Shown: one piece after another, positions 27,757 to 36,448 of the stretch
How positions within the stretch are numbered: position 1 is the first letter of the stretch
Layout: every line of letters begins with the position of its first letter
DNA from: PSRF01 sp051000815
Lineage (GTDB): Bacteria > Acidobacteriota > Blastocatellia > Pyrinomonadales > Pyrinomonadaceae
Length of the DNA stretch: 64,000 nucleotides
Assembly (NCBI GenBank): GCA_051000815.1
Contig: JBPCNX010000037.1
Location: forward strand, 196,406-260,405
Reading direction: 5' to 3'
The notes under the pieces: generated by a model
Database searches by the model: none
Seen by the model: the letters and a program-made list of their open reading frames with translations, nothing else
Told to the model about the DNA's origin: nothing
Translations under genes and position numbers: made by a program

Positions 27757-29355
27757 TCAATTTGGCGACTGAGGAAGGAACTCCTTACGCACGTAGAGCC
27801 GGAAGTTTACGCCGGGGCGAAGCGAGAAGGTGCCGGATTCATTTAAACCGGAGTTAACCTGCTGGTAATCCTGGCCAAACTGCTGTTCCATCTCGGCGTC
27901 CTGTCCTTCCGCAGCGATGATTATGGGTTCGGTGGACGGAGTCATACGTCCGGTGTAGGCCACCCGAGTGAAGTCGCGAAAATACCAGGGCAATGGCCAG
28001 TATTCGGGTGCGACAATCGTAATTCCCGTTTGTCCACCCTGCCCGGTGCGCTCAACGACACGGTCTATTTCCTTAAGCATTGCCAGGGTCTCGCGACGGG
28101 TATGAGCATAGACGTATACGTAATATTGAGAGTCGTTGTCGTAGTTGAAGAAATTTAGATCTATCGTTTGGTAGCCACTGATTGCCAGGGCCAGAACCAT
28201 GATTCCCACCAGCAAGCGCAATTGGCCGAGCGCTTCTTCCCAAATCATCTGCATTCCAATACCAGCAGTTAGCGCCAGCGGAACAATGAAATTTAACGCG
28301 AGCCAGGGAGTCTTGTAAGAAATTAGAGAATAGGCCGCGAGAATTCCCGAGGCCCACAACATGACGAAGAGGGAAAATGAGTTGCGGGGCTTCCAGACAA
28401 TGAGACCTGTACCGATAGTCGCCAGGAACAAAATCGGGGACTCTTGGCGCAGTAGCCAGAGAATGTAGGTCGTAAGAGGATGCACATGAGCTGTCTTGCC
28501 GGTCCTGCTCCAGAACTCAAAGGTTCTCAGCGAATCGTAAACACCCTTCGGATAGTTGGTAAAAAACGAAGAATAAAAGAGCACGTAGAGCGCGACGAAA
28601 ACCGCGATCGCAACCAGACCCCAAACCGCGACCTTCATCGGCCCGCCGAGCCTCTCGATGACATTCAAGGCTCTCTCTTTCTTTACTGATTTTGACCCGC
28701 GGCGTTTACCATCGCGTGCGTCGGGCAGATTACGTCTTCCCAGATGCCGGTAGACCCGAGTGAGTGCGAGCGCAATCAATAGCACCGCTACCGAGATGAT
28801 CGCTGTTTCTTTTGTGGCGAAAAGCAACGCTGCCGAAATTGCTGCCAGAACGAGGTAAACCGGCTGACTGTCTTCGTAATACTTCAACGCCGCCACAACT
28901 AATCCCAACGTAAAGAATACGAACAGCGTTTCGTGTATGAAGTAGCGCGAGAGATAGACGGCTCCGGGTGAGACCGCCAGCAGCGTCGCGGCCGCAAGAG
29001 TGCCGATTGTTCCTAACCAGCGCCGAAGCAATAGGACGAGCCAGACTGTTGCAAGTCCGAACAGTGCTGGGACAAGCCGGATGGTAACTGTGTGCAGCCC
29101 ATATTTATCCTGAGCTGCCGGGCCGAATAGAAATCTCAGGATCCACGGAATGATCGCGGAAAAGTAATAGAGGGTGGGTCCGTGGTAATTTGCTGGGTCG
29201 TACTGGTAGAAACCTTCGCGCACTAATCTAATCAGAAAATTTCCATTGACTCCTTCATCATGATGGAGCGGCACTAAGTCAAGATCGTAAAGTCTCAGAA
29301 CAGCGGCCGCCACCAGAATGCAAACGGCGGCAACGCGCCAATTGCGCTCGGACAT
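27757..29355 (-). CDS. Polytopic glycosyltransferase-like protein (TIGR03663/Agl23 type)
   Basis: 532 residues from the ATG at 29355, preceded by GGGG 8 bases upstream; a TTG at 29484 would overlap the upstream gene and add a basic Arg/Lys tail. About twelve membrane segments. The family signature is visible near the N-terminus: LVPLHHDEGVNGNFLIRL and YDPANYHGPTLYYFSA. This group belongs to the GT-C superfamily with dolichyl/undecaprenyl-phosphate sugar transferases, and the conserved Asp/Glu in the first loop fits. Likely role: transfer of a lipid-linked sugar at the membrane. It follows another polytopic protein by 82 bases, suggesting a shared glycan pathway. Confidence 0.8.
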   Translation of the reverse strand: MSERNWRVAAVCILVAAAVLRLYDLDLVPLHHDEGVNGNFLIRLVREGFYQYDPANYHGPTLYYFSAIIPWILRFLFGPAAQDKYGLHTVTIRLVPALFGLATVWLVLLLRRWLGTIGTLAAATLLAVSPGAVYLSRYFIHETLFVFFTLGLVVAALKYYEDSQPVYLVLAAISAALLFATKETAIISVAVLLIALALTRVYRHLGRRNLPDARDGKRRGSKSVKKERALNVIERLGGPMKVAVWGLVAIAVFVALYVLFYSSFFTNYPKGVYDSLRTFEFWSRTGKTAHVHPLTTYILWLLRQESPILFLATIGTGLIVWKPRNSFSLFVMLWASGILAAYSLISYKTPWLALNFIVPLALTAGIGMQMIWEEALGQLRLLVGIMVLALAISGYQTIDLNFFNYDNDSQYYVYVYAHTRRETLAMLKEIDRVVERTGQGGQTGITIVAPEYWPLPWYFRDFTRVAYTGRMTPSTEPIIIAAEGQDAEMEQQFGQDYQQVNSGLNESGTFSLRPGVNFRLYVRKEFLPQSPN

Positions 29356-29437
29356 CTCGTTACCCCGCACCGCTCCTGCATTTGGCTGTTCCGTCGCTTT
29401 CGCGTTCGCAGCGACGACGTTAGGGCCGCGTTGCTTC

Positions 29438-31465
29438 TTACGGTTGCGCGATCTTGTAGAGGCGGTAGTCACCAACTTCTCCAACTTTAGTGAAACGTGA
29501 AAAGAATTGATCGTTCACATTCGTTACGTTGCGCTCCTGCGGGCCAACCACGATGTACGAGGCCCCGTATTTCCGCAACAATTCTTCGGCGTCCGGTGCG
29601 CCTGCATAGATTCGTCTAATTTCGCATTCGCGCGGTGCGAATTCAAGACCGTGCGTCCAAATGTGCCCCGGATATCCCATCAGCGATCTACGACCGGTGA
29701 GAAAGGATGGATGATTATGTACCGGCGCATGAACGATTAGACTTCGTGGGTCTGTCTGTCTCTTTATCAATTCCGCAAATGCAATTCCCCGATCGTCAAA
29801 AACACCATACCCTGTCGATCTCACCACGATAGACGCCACGTCGAGACCGCCGGCGAGTGTTAGACAAGCAAAGAGCACGAGGGCAAGTCCGCGGCGCAGA
29901 CCTCGTTTGTGCCAGAGGCGCGCCAGCAACAGAGCGACCAAAGGAGCTGACGCGAGCCACCAATAATAAAGGACCTTGATATTGTCCCACACCCAGGGCG
30001 CGAGCTTGACGAGATTCGGAACAATGAAACAGAGCGTGAAGGGCAGATAATAGACTAGCAGACGACGGGAAATAAGGTAGTTCTCGCCACGCCAGAAAAT
30101 CGCGAGCAGCAGCAAAGGGATAAAGAGTCCCGTGTTCTTAAACCAGAACCAGACCGTGTTTTCTGTGCCTCGATCCCAACCAAAGTGCCAATCAAAAAAA
30201 GTCGCTGCGTCGACGGCGCTATTGTGCGTTGACCACCATAATTGCGGTAACGCTACAATCGAAGCGCATAAGAAGAACGCGACCCAATCGCGCCAACGCC
30301 GTTGCAACAACGCGATGCACGCGCCAACTCCCATCACCACAACGAAACTATGAGCGTGAACAAGCGGCAACAGACCGGCGACAAGTCCGGCCGCGATCAT
30401 GCGGGTAACAGACGGGGGAAAAGGGGAACCGGGTAACAGGGGAAGAGACCGAGTCCCGGATACGCTCGGGTGCTTTTCTTTTTGTCTGGTCTTTTTTCCA
30501 CCTTTCCCCGTTCCCCCGTTCCCCTGTTTCCCTCGTTCCTCCGACAGCCACCATTGGGTGAAGACGATCACCGCCAGCGGCAACCCAAGGAGCATGCCTC
30601 GCTGCGGTACCAATAGCGTCGAGATCGCGTTGCCCCAACGCCAGGTAGTGTCTGGGATTATAGTGACTGAGGGTGGCAATGACGTAAGCGCCCCCAGCAA
30701 ACCTGTCTCACTTCCCTTTGCCGCTTCCCATAACAGCACCCAGCCAAATCCTCCGTTAAGAAATACGAGTAGCGGAGTGACGACCGCTGCCAGGCGATTT
30801 TTGACCAGGACAAGCGCCCAGCGGTGGAGTAGCCCGACGAAGGACAGCGCGACGATAAAGTTTGGGAGGAACATCGACTCGCGTAAACTAGCGCCGCAGC
30901 GTACGAAGATTGCGGAAACAAAATCCGTTAGGAAAGGATAAGTAAACCTCACCCCCGAGTAGCTTGGGTCTTCAGGGGGAAAGTTATTACCAAACGCAAA
31001 ACTGGTGATCACGCTGAGATGAAAAGGCAGATCGCCAAAATTATTTAGTAGACCCGTGGCCAGTCCGTCAGGCGTTTCGATCATTGCGCGATCAAAGACC
31101 AGCCAGAGAATGATTGCGGCTCCGGCATAGAACAGAAAATACTTAACCGCCGGGGCGCTCGGTTTGCGCAGGTTGCGCCGGATTGTCTGCGAAGCAACCC
31201 TTAAATCGCTTCGCACAGCTTGACGTTGCTCTTTGCTCCTAAGAATCAGAAATGGAAGCAAGAGGACAATGGTAGTAATTGTGATTGAGGTGAGGGTGAG
31301 TCCGATGAGGGAAGCTAAGACAAAACCGATTAATCCCAGGGCGGTCAGACCAATACAGGCGCCGGCACAGAGACGCGCTGCTAAGGAAGCTCCTTCGTCA
31401 TAGAGATAGGTGGCAATCGTGCCGCTCGCCGTAACCAGCAAGGTGAGCACGAGCGAAATGATCAT
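29438..31465 (-). CDS. Polytopic membrane protein, GT-C glycosyltransferase-like, with a repeat-derived loop
   Basis: 675 residues from the ATG at 31465; the longer frame adds 53 residues of non-family sequence. About twelve to fourteen hydrophobic segments end in a soluble C-terminal domain (GASYIVVGPQERNVTNV, then GDYRLYKIAQP) typical of large membrane proteins of cell-wall or glycan assembly. Residues about 308-355 form a Gly/Lys/Pro-rich hydrophilic loop (GKQGNGGTGKGGKKTRQKEK) between membrane segments. It is encoded by an inverted-repeat array at 30401-30542 that lies in frame. Catalytic function is inferred from shape and neighbour only. Confidence 0.75.
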   Translation of the reverse strand: MIISLVLTLLVTASGTIATYLYDEGASLAARLCAGACIGLTALGLIGFVLASLIGLTLTSITITTIVLLLPFLILRSKEQRQAVRSDLRVASQTIRRNLRKPSAPAVKYFLFYAGAAIILWLVFDRAMIETPDGLATGLLNNFGDLPFHLSVITSFAFGNNFPPEDPSYSGVRFTYPFLTDFVSAIFVRCGASLRESMFLPNFIVALSFVGLLHRWALVLVKNRLAAVVTPLLVFLNGGFGWVLLWEAAKGSETGLLGALTSLPPSVTIIPDTTWRWGNAISTLLVPQRGMLLGLPLAVIVFTQWWLSEERGKQGNGGTGKGGKKTRQKEKHPSVSGTRSLPLLPGSPFPPSVTRMIAAGLVAGLLPLVHAHSFVVVMGVGACIALLQRRWRDWVAFFLCASIVALPQLWWSTHNSAVDAATFFDWHFGWDRGTENTVWFWFKNTGLFIPLLLLAIFWRGENYLISRRLLVYYLPFTLCFIVPNLVKLAPWVWDNIKVLYYWWLASAPLVALLLARLWHKRGLRRGLALVLFACLTLAGGLDVASIVVRSTGYGVFDDRGIAFAELIKRQTDPRSLIVHAPVHNHPSFLTGRRSLMGYPGHIWTHGLEFAPRECEIRRIYAGAPDAEELLRKYGASYIVVGPQERNVTNVNDQFFSRFTKVGEVGDYRLYKIAQP
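30401..30542. repeat. In-frame inverted tandem array inside a membrane-protein gene
   Basis: The left arm (30401-30447) has GGGTAACAG, GGGGAAAAGGGG and GGGTAACAGGGG units; the right arm (30496-30542) has CCCCGTTC, CCCCGTTCC, CCTGTTTCC and CTCGTTCC units with a period near 8. The arms pair with each other. It adds about 47 hydrophilic codons without shifting frame. Confidence 0.8.
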
Positions 31466-31593
31466 GTGTTTACGCGCGAAGGCATTCCGAACGATGAATG
31501 CTGATTGCCTGCCTGATCCTATAGTTACCTTGTCTGAAGTGCCGCAGCGGATTATACGCGAAGGAATACACAACGCGATAAGGATGGTTTCTG

Positions 31594-31675
31594 AAAGTCC
31601 AAGGTCCGATGCCGCCTCCTGCAAAAGCGAGGTGCTAGCGGACTTTGGACCTTGGACATTCGACTTTGGACTTGT
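31594..31675. repeat. 7-base-period inverted array (GACTTTG/GACCTTG)
   Basis: The right arm at 31641-31675 reads GACTTTG, GACCTTG, GACATTC, GACTTTG, GACTT. The left arm at 31594-31608 is AAAGTCCAAGGTCCG, its complement. It lies between the membrane-protein start and ychF, 40 bases before the latter. Confidence 0.85.
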
Positions 31676-31718
31676 TCGCTGTTATCGGTTAGTTTCAAAG
31701 CTGCGAGGCAAATAACAA

Positions 31719-32819
31719 ATGTTACGAGCAGGTATTGTTGGCTTGCCCAATATTGGCAAGACCACGCTTTTCAATGCGGTGACCGCACAGACTTCTGCCG
31801 TGACGGCGAACTACGCGTTCTCCACCAGCAAGCCCAATGTCGGTGTCGTCACGGTGCCCGATGAACGTCTGGCGCCCCTCGCAGAAATTGTGAAGACGAA
31901 GGTCATTGTTCCCGCGAGTGTTGAATTCGTCGACATTGCCGGACTCGTGCGCGGCTCGTCGAAAGGAGAAGGCCTCGGCAACCAGTTTCTCGCCAGCATA
32001 CGCGAAACCGACACGATGATTCAGGTTGTCCGCTGCTTCGAAGACGAGAATATCGTCCACGTCGACGGCGCCCTCGATGCCCGGCGAGATATTGAAACGA
32101 TCCAGATCGAGCTGGCGCTGGCCGACCTCACAACCGTCGAGCGCCGCCGAGAGCGCGTGCAAAAAGGCGCAAAAGGCGGGGAGAAGATTGCGCGGGCCGA
32201 ACTCGGGGTGCTCGACAAATTACAGCCCGCGTTGGAAGAGTTTCAGCCCGCCAAGAGTGTGGCTCTCAACGAAGAAGAACTCACCATCGCCCGCAACTAT
32301 TTCCTGTTGACGATGAAGCCGACTATCTACGCGGCCAACGTTAACGAAGCCACCCTCGGAGCGCCAAACGACAATGAACAGATGCAGGCAATTCGGGAAG
32401 TTGCTGCCAGTGAAGGGTCTGAATGTATTGTGATCTGCGCGCAATTGGAGTCAGATCTAGTGGGGCTGGCGCCTAAAGAGCGGCGCGAGTACCTGGAGTC
32501 GCTCGGAGTTAAGAGTAGCGGCGTCGACCAACTGATCAAGAGCGCATATCGCGTGCTTGGTCTGATGTCGTTTCTGACTGCCGGCGAAAAAGAGGTGCGG
32601 GCCTGGACGATTCAACAAGGCTCGCGCGCGCAAGACGCCGCCGGGACAATTCATTCCGATATCGCACGAGGCTTCATCCGCGCCGAGATCGTCAGCTACG
32701 AAGACCTGCTGGGTGCACGTACGTACGCGACAGCGCGCGAACGCGGACTGCTGAGACTTGAAGGCAAAGACTACATCATGCAGGAAGGCGACATCGTAAA
32801 CTTTCGCTTTAACGTGTAG
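31719..32819 (+). CDS. ychF: Ribosome-associated P-loop ATPase YchF (OLA1 family)
   Basis: 366 residues, the family length. Walker A is GLPNIGKTTLFNA; the switch II DIAGLVRGSSKGEGLGN is typical; the base-specificity motif is NVNE rather than NKxD, the change that gives YchF its ATP preference. The C-terminal TGS domain ends in DYIMQEGDIVNFRFNV. It binds ribosomes and negatively affects stress responses in E. coli. It stands alone between two repeat elements. Confidence 0.97.
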   Translation: MLRAGIVGLPNIGKTTLFNAVTAQTSAVTANYAFSTSKPNVGVVTVPDERLAPLAEIVKTKVIVPASVEFVDIAGLVRGSSKGEGLGNQFLASIRETDTMIQVVRCFEDENIVHVDGALDARRDIETIQIELALADLTTVERRRERVQKGAKGGEKIARAELGVLDKLQPALEEFQPAKSVALNEEELTIARNYFLLTMKPTIYAANVNEATLGAPNDNEQMQAIREVAASEGSECIVICAQLESDLVGLAPKERREYLESLGVKSSGVDQLIKSAYRVLGLMSFLTAGEKEVRAWTIQQGSRAQDAAGTIHSDIARGFIRAEIVSYEDLLGARTYATARERGLLRLEGKDYIMQEGDIVNFRFNV

Positions 32820-32860
32820 TTATACCCACCGGCCAGTAGGCATTAGGCAAAAAACAAATC

Positions 32861-32937
32861 AGCCACGGATGAATGCGGATTTGACGGATCTGAACAAAAA
32901 AGTTCCTGATCCGTGTCATCCGCGTTTATGTGCGGCT
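32861..32937. repeat. Imperfect palindrome, CCACAGAT/ATCTGTGG type, copy 3
   Basis: AGCCACGGATGAATGCGGAT on the left pairs in part with ATCCGCGTTTATGTGCGGCT on the right, and inner TTGACGGATC with GATCCGTGTC. It has diverged from copies 1 and 2 but keeps the same layout. It lies 41 bases after the ychF stop. Confidence 0.75.
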
Positions 32938-32988
32938 AATTTTCTTATTGTCTAACAGCGAATTCAGAGGCAAAACCCGGTGACGAGG

Positions 32989-33204
32989 TCAGCGCAGCAG
33001 GGCACGAATACCGACGAGGATCAGATAACCGATCGCGACAATCACAGCCACCTTGATTACTAATACGGCAAGTTTAAAAAGAAATCCGATTATGCCCAGT
33101 GTGATGCCCGCAGCGGCCAGAACCAGGGGGATACCAACCACCAAAACAAAAAGTCCCAGAAGTATCATTCCAACTATTCTCAAAACATCCTTAGCTTCGT
33201 TCAT
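32989..33204 (-). CDS. Small two-helix membrane protein
   Basis: 71 residues from the ATG at 33204, which has GGAG 9 bases upstream; the longer frame is not preferred. After a short charged N-terminus come two long hydrophobic stretches (GMILLGLFVLVVGIPLVLAA and LFKLAVLVIKVAVIVAIGYL) and a basic end. It may be a small envelope stress or phage-shock-like protein, but I cannot name a family. Confidence 0.65.
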   Translation of the reverse strand: MNEAKDVLRIVGMILLGLFVLVVGIPLVLAAAGITLGIIGFLFKLAVLVIKVAVIVAIGYLILVGIRALLR

Positions 33205-33433
33205 TTCTAGTCTCCAAATCTTTTTCTTGAGCTCACCACCTCTCTGAAGAACTGGATTGTGTGCTCGCTTCGGGTATACGAAGAACAATTGACAGTCGTT
33301 CCGTTGAAGTTCAGACCTGCCGCTCAGACCGGGCTGTCGGCGAATTGTGATAATCTTTACGTGAAAACAGTAAAAATGGGCCTTGATAAACCCTGACTGC
33401 GTCGCCCACGCGGCGCCCTAATCGACTTTTCGT

Positions 33434-34741
33434 ATGAGTCCAACGAGCAGAAGCCTTTTTGATGATTCAGTCACTGACCCTGGTGCAGTAGGTGAACCGC
33501 GTTCTGCTCCCCTTGCCGAACGGATGCGTCCGCGGACGCTCGAGGAGTTTGTGGGCCAGAGTCACCTTGTGGGCGAGGGTCGGATTCTGCGCAAACTGCT
33601 CGAGACTGCCGGCAACTTACCATCGCTAATTCTGTGGGGCGCGCCTGGTACCGGAAAGACTACCCTCGCTCGATTACTGGCGACTAAGGCGAAGTCCCGC
33701 TTCATTGGCCTCTCAGCAGTCTTTTCCGGAGTAAAGCACCTGCGCGAAGCGATTGCCGAAGCCGATCACGAGCGAAAATTTGGCAGTCGTACAATTCTTT
33801 TTATCGATGAGATTCATCGCTTCAATAAGACCCAACAGGACGCTCTCCTGCATGCCGTGGAGAATGGGACGATCACACTCATTGGAGCTACTAGCGAGAA
33901 CCCCTCTTTTGAAGTGACAGGCGCCCTGCTCTCACGTTCGCGCGTACTGGTGCTCAACCAATTGGCTGAAGACGAGATTGCCGTGATACTGCAGCGCGCA
34001 TTGCACGACAACGAACGCGGCCTGGCTCATCTCAACGCAGAAATCTCCGACGAAATGGTGATGAGGATTGCCCACTCGGCGGCGGGCGATGCCCGTGTTG
34101 CTCTGACGGCCCTCGAGGCGGCCGCCGAGTCAACCGAGCCTGACGAAACCGGTGCGAGAAAGATCACGAATGAAACAGTAATTGAGGCTTTGGGTCGGGC
34201 CCACTATGCCTACGACAAGGGCGGTGAGGAACACTACAATCTGGCATCTGCACTGATCAAGTCGCTGCGCAATTCTGATGTCAACGCTTCCCTTTACTGG
34301 TTGGCTCGGCTGATTGAGGGCGGCGCAGATCCCATATTCATCGCCCGCAGGCTGTGTATTCTCGCCTCGGAAGACATTGGTCTTGCCGATCCGCAAGCGA
34401 TGGTTCAGGCATCCGCTGCGGCTGAGATTGTGCAGCTGATTGGTTTACCCGAAGGATTGTTTCCGCTCTCCCAAGCGACGATTTATCTGGCTCGATCGCC
34501 GAAATCAAACGCCATAAAGCGCGCCTATCACGCGGCCGCCGCCGATGCAGCCGAAAATGAGCGTGAGCCTGTGCCCCTCCACCTGCGAAATGCAATCACT
34601 CCCCTAATGAGACGTGTTGGTTACGGAGAAGGTTATCGCTACGTCCATAACGATCCGAAAGCGAAACAGGAAATGGCTTGCCTGCCGGAAAGTCTGCGAG
34701 GAAAGAAATATTTTGACGAAGCAGAGCCGGAAAGATCGTAA
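33434..34741 (+). CDS. rarA: Replication-associated recombination ATPase RarA (MgsA)
   Basis: 435 residues. AAA+ domain with Walker A GAPGTGKTTLAR, Walker B ILFIDEIHRFNKTQQD and sensor 1 GATSENPSFE; the MgsA C-terminal domain follows (GGEEHYNLASALIKSLRNSD, GADPIFIARRL). It acts at stalled replication forks with clamp-loader-like activity. It lies 6 bases upstream of the methyltransferase gene, so they are likely co-transcribed. Confidence 0.97.
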   Translation: MSPTSRSLFDDSVTDPGAVGEPRSAPLAERMRPRTLEEFVGQSHLVGEGRILRKLLETAGNLPSLILWGAPGTGKTTLARLLATKAKSRFIGLSAVFSGVKHLREAIAEADHERKFGSRTILFIDEIHRFNKTQQDALLHAVENGTITLIGATSENPSFEVTGALLSRSRVLVLNQLAEDEIAVILQRALHDNERGLAHLNAEISDEMVMRIAHSAAGDARVALTALEAAAESTEPDETGARKITNETVIEALGRAHYAYDKGGEEHYNLASALIKSLRNSDVNASLYWLARLIEGGADPIFIARRLCILASEDIGLADPQAMVQASAAAEIVQLIGLPEGLFPLSQATIYLARSPKSNAIKRAYHAAAADAAENEREPVPLHLRNAITPLMRRVGYGEGYRYVHNDPKAKQEMACLPESLRGKKYFDEAEPERS

Positions 34742-34747
34742 CCCAGG

Positions 34748-35569
34748 ATGAGCACAAGCAAATCAGAAAAAGAAGTTGCTTTCCTGCACGACCTGTTTGT
34801 GGCTACTGACTGGGGCGAGCGGTTCGCGGCGTTGATCGATGAGAACGTTGTCCTTCCGGAAAGGGGTCGAGTGCTTTATCTGGAATTCGGAACCGGCGGA
34901 CACGCCCTGGCGCTTCAGGAACGCGCCGGTGAGAAGGTGGGCTTTATCGTAGTCGAGGAGCACAAGGAGTACATGGAAATAGCGCAAGCCAAAGCCACAG
35001 CTGCAAATGCATCACTCGAGTTTAAACTCGGCGGAGTTGGTCAGCTCCCTTTCGCTGACGACGAGTTTGATCTCGTGATTGGAGACGGATCCCTTATCGC
35101 ACCGAATCGCGTGCGGGGGATGCTTGGGGAAATGGCCAGGGTCGTGCGACCGAGAGGCACTATCGCCCTGGCGCTTCCGACTGCTTCCAGCTTTGGAGAG
35201 TTTTTCTCGATCTACTGGGAGCTGCTAAACAGTTGCGGGCTGGTTCAGGCGGCAGAGGTTGAAAACCTCATCACTGAACTGCCGGCAGTCGCCGAAATTG
35301 AGAAGCTGGCTGAACGTGCGGGACTGGAAGGAGTTAACACCGTGTCGCGCATCGAAGAGTTTAGCTACGACTCCGGAGAACAGTTCATTAATTCACCGCT
35401 GATCGCGGACTTTCTGCTAAAGCGCTGGATGGATTTTCTGCCTGAAAACTGCCGCGCAAAGGTGATCCGGGAAATACCGCGGGCTGTTGATGAAGATCGA
35501 CAGCACGCTGACTATATGTTTTCTGTGAAGGCGAGTCTGGTGAGCGGTCGCAAGGCGCAGAGTCATTGA
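34748..35569 (+). CDS. Class I SAM-dependent methyltransferase
   Basis: 273 residues. Motif I is VLYLEFGTGGHALAL (LEFGTGG for the usual E/DxGxGxG), followed by the acidic VVEEH for SAM ribose binding, and LPFADDEFDLVIGDGSLIA with the post-motif. The C-terminal half has no identified substrate motif. It follows rarA by 6 bases. The substrate is unknown; a small metabolite or lipid is as likely as a macromolecule. Confidence 0.8.
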   Translation: MSTSKSEKEVAFLHDLFVATDWGERFAALIDENVVLPERGRVLYLEFGTGGHALALQERAGEKVGFIVVEEHKEYMEIAQAKATAANASLEFKLGGVGQLPFADDEFDLVIGDGSLIAPNRVRGMLGEMARVVRPRGTIALALPTASSFGEFFSIYWELLNSCGLVQAAEVENLITELPAVAEIEKLAERAGLEGVNTVSRIEEFSYDSGEQFINSPLIADFLLKRWMDFLPENCRAKVIREIPRAVDEDRQHADYMFSVKASLVSGRKAQSH

Positions 35570-35592
35570 TCGTCATCAGGGAGCAAGCTCTA

Positions 35593-35622
35593 ACCGGTGG
35601 GCGTACCGGTTCGGGACCGGTA
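35593..35622. repeat. Triple ACCGGT cluster with a hairpin
   Basis: ACCGGT occurs three times in 30 bases. TACCGGT (35604-35610) and ACCGGTA (35616-35622) form a perfect 7-base stem around TCGGG. It sits between the convergent ends of the methyltransferase and tatA genes and may serve both as a terminator, although the T run is missing. Confidence 0.5.
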
Positions 35623-35644
35623 GTGAGGATCGTAATGGGCCCCG

Positions 35645-35842
35645 CTATTTCTCGCGCGCTTCCTTCAATTCTTCCTTGTCTGCTTCGTCGAGACCTTCTT
35701 TAAAGGCGCGCTTGCTCTGTCCCAGGGCCTTTGCCAGTTGCGGCAGCCTGGTGGCGCCAAACAAGAGAAAGATTACGACGGCAATTGCGATGAGCTCCGT
35801 AGTTCCGAGTCCACCAATTGCCAGTATTGTCTGAATCATCAT
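35645..35842 (-). CDS. tatA: Twin-arginine translocase subunit TatA/E
   Basis: 65 residues from the ATG at 35842, which has AGAGG 2-3 bases upstream (the Met codon after it is an alternative). One membrane helix (ELIAIAVVIFLLFGATRLPQ) is followed by the amphipathic helix and a charged tail (KRAFKEGLDEADKEEL), as in TatA/E. It forms the pore part of the Tat pathway that exports folded proteins; tatC is not in the window. It lies 32 bases after the HNH gene. Confidence 0.93.
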   Translation of the reverse strand: MMIQTILAIGGLGTTELIAIAVVIFLLFGATRLPQLAKALGQSKRAFKEGLDEADKEELKEAREK

Positions 35843-35874
35843 TGCCTCTCTTCGGTCAGCGACGGCTGCTGTCG

Positions 35875-36402
35875 TCACTCACCATTGTTGGATTCGTAGA
35901 AGAGATATTTCCTCCACGTCTCGTCCGCTCGTCCCAGATAACGCATGATTTGCCGATTAACGTGTAACGAGAAGCCTCGGGGTCTGCGCAGAAGATGCAT
36001 ACCCGACTCTTCCGGTGTCCGGCTTCCCTTGCGATGATTGCAGCGCTTGCAACATGCAACCAGGTTGTCCCACGCTGATTCTCCACCACGCGAACGCGGC
36101 ATGACGTGATCGAGTGTCAATTCCGCGGGCGCATACTGGCGACCGCAGTACTGACAAGTCGAATGATCACGCAGGAGAATATTCTTCCGCGAGAGCGAGC
36201 GCCGCTCAAAGGGAATGTGTTTGTAATCCGTCAAGCGGATCACCGAGGGCGCATGAATCGACAACTTTTCTGAATGAAGCATGTGACCGTTGTGTTCTTC
36301 CACGCGCGCAACTCCCTTGAAAATCATCACTACTGCGCGCCTTTCTGCGCACACATTGATGGGTTCAAAGGAGGCGTTCAATACTAGGACGCGGCCGTTC
36401 AT
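35875..36402 (-). CDS. HNH endonuclease family protein
   Basis: 175 residues from the ATG at 36402 (MNGRVLVLNASFEPI); the longer frame runs through the repeat element. Zinc and HNH residues: CQYCG near 100, LTLDHVMPRSRGG with the catalytic His, and DNLVACCKRCNHRKG. Members of this type are widespread, often single-copy genes in Acidobacteriota and Actinobacteria, of unclear role rather than restriction enzymes. It lies upstream of tatA, suggesting co-transcription. Confidence 0.9.
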   Translation of the reverse strand: MNGRVLVLNASFEPINVCAERRAVVMIFKGVARVEEHNGHMLHSEKLSIHAPSVIRLTDYKHIPFERRSLSRKNILLRDHSTCQYCGRQYAPAELTLDHVMPRSRGGESAWDNLVACCKRCNHRKGSRTPEESGMHLLRRPRGFSLHVNRQIMRYLGRADETWRKYLFYESNNGE

Positions 36403-36448
36403 TCTAAGGCTGATATTACGCGAGCCCTGAGGAAAGTGACAAGGGATG

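Noticed and set aside
35570..35644. Rho-independent terminator between the methyltransferase and tatA
   Set aside because: A hairpin exists but neither strand has a T run after it, so it is listed as a repeat only.
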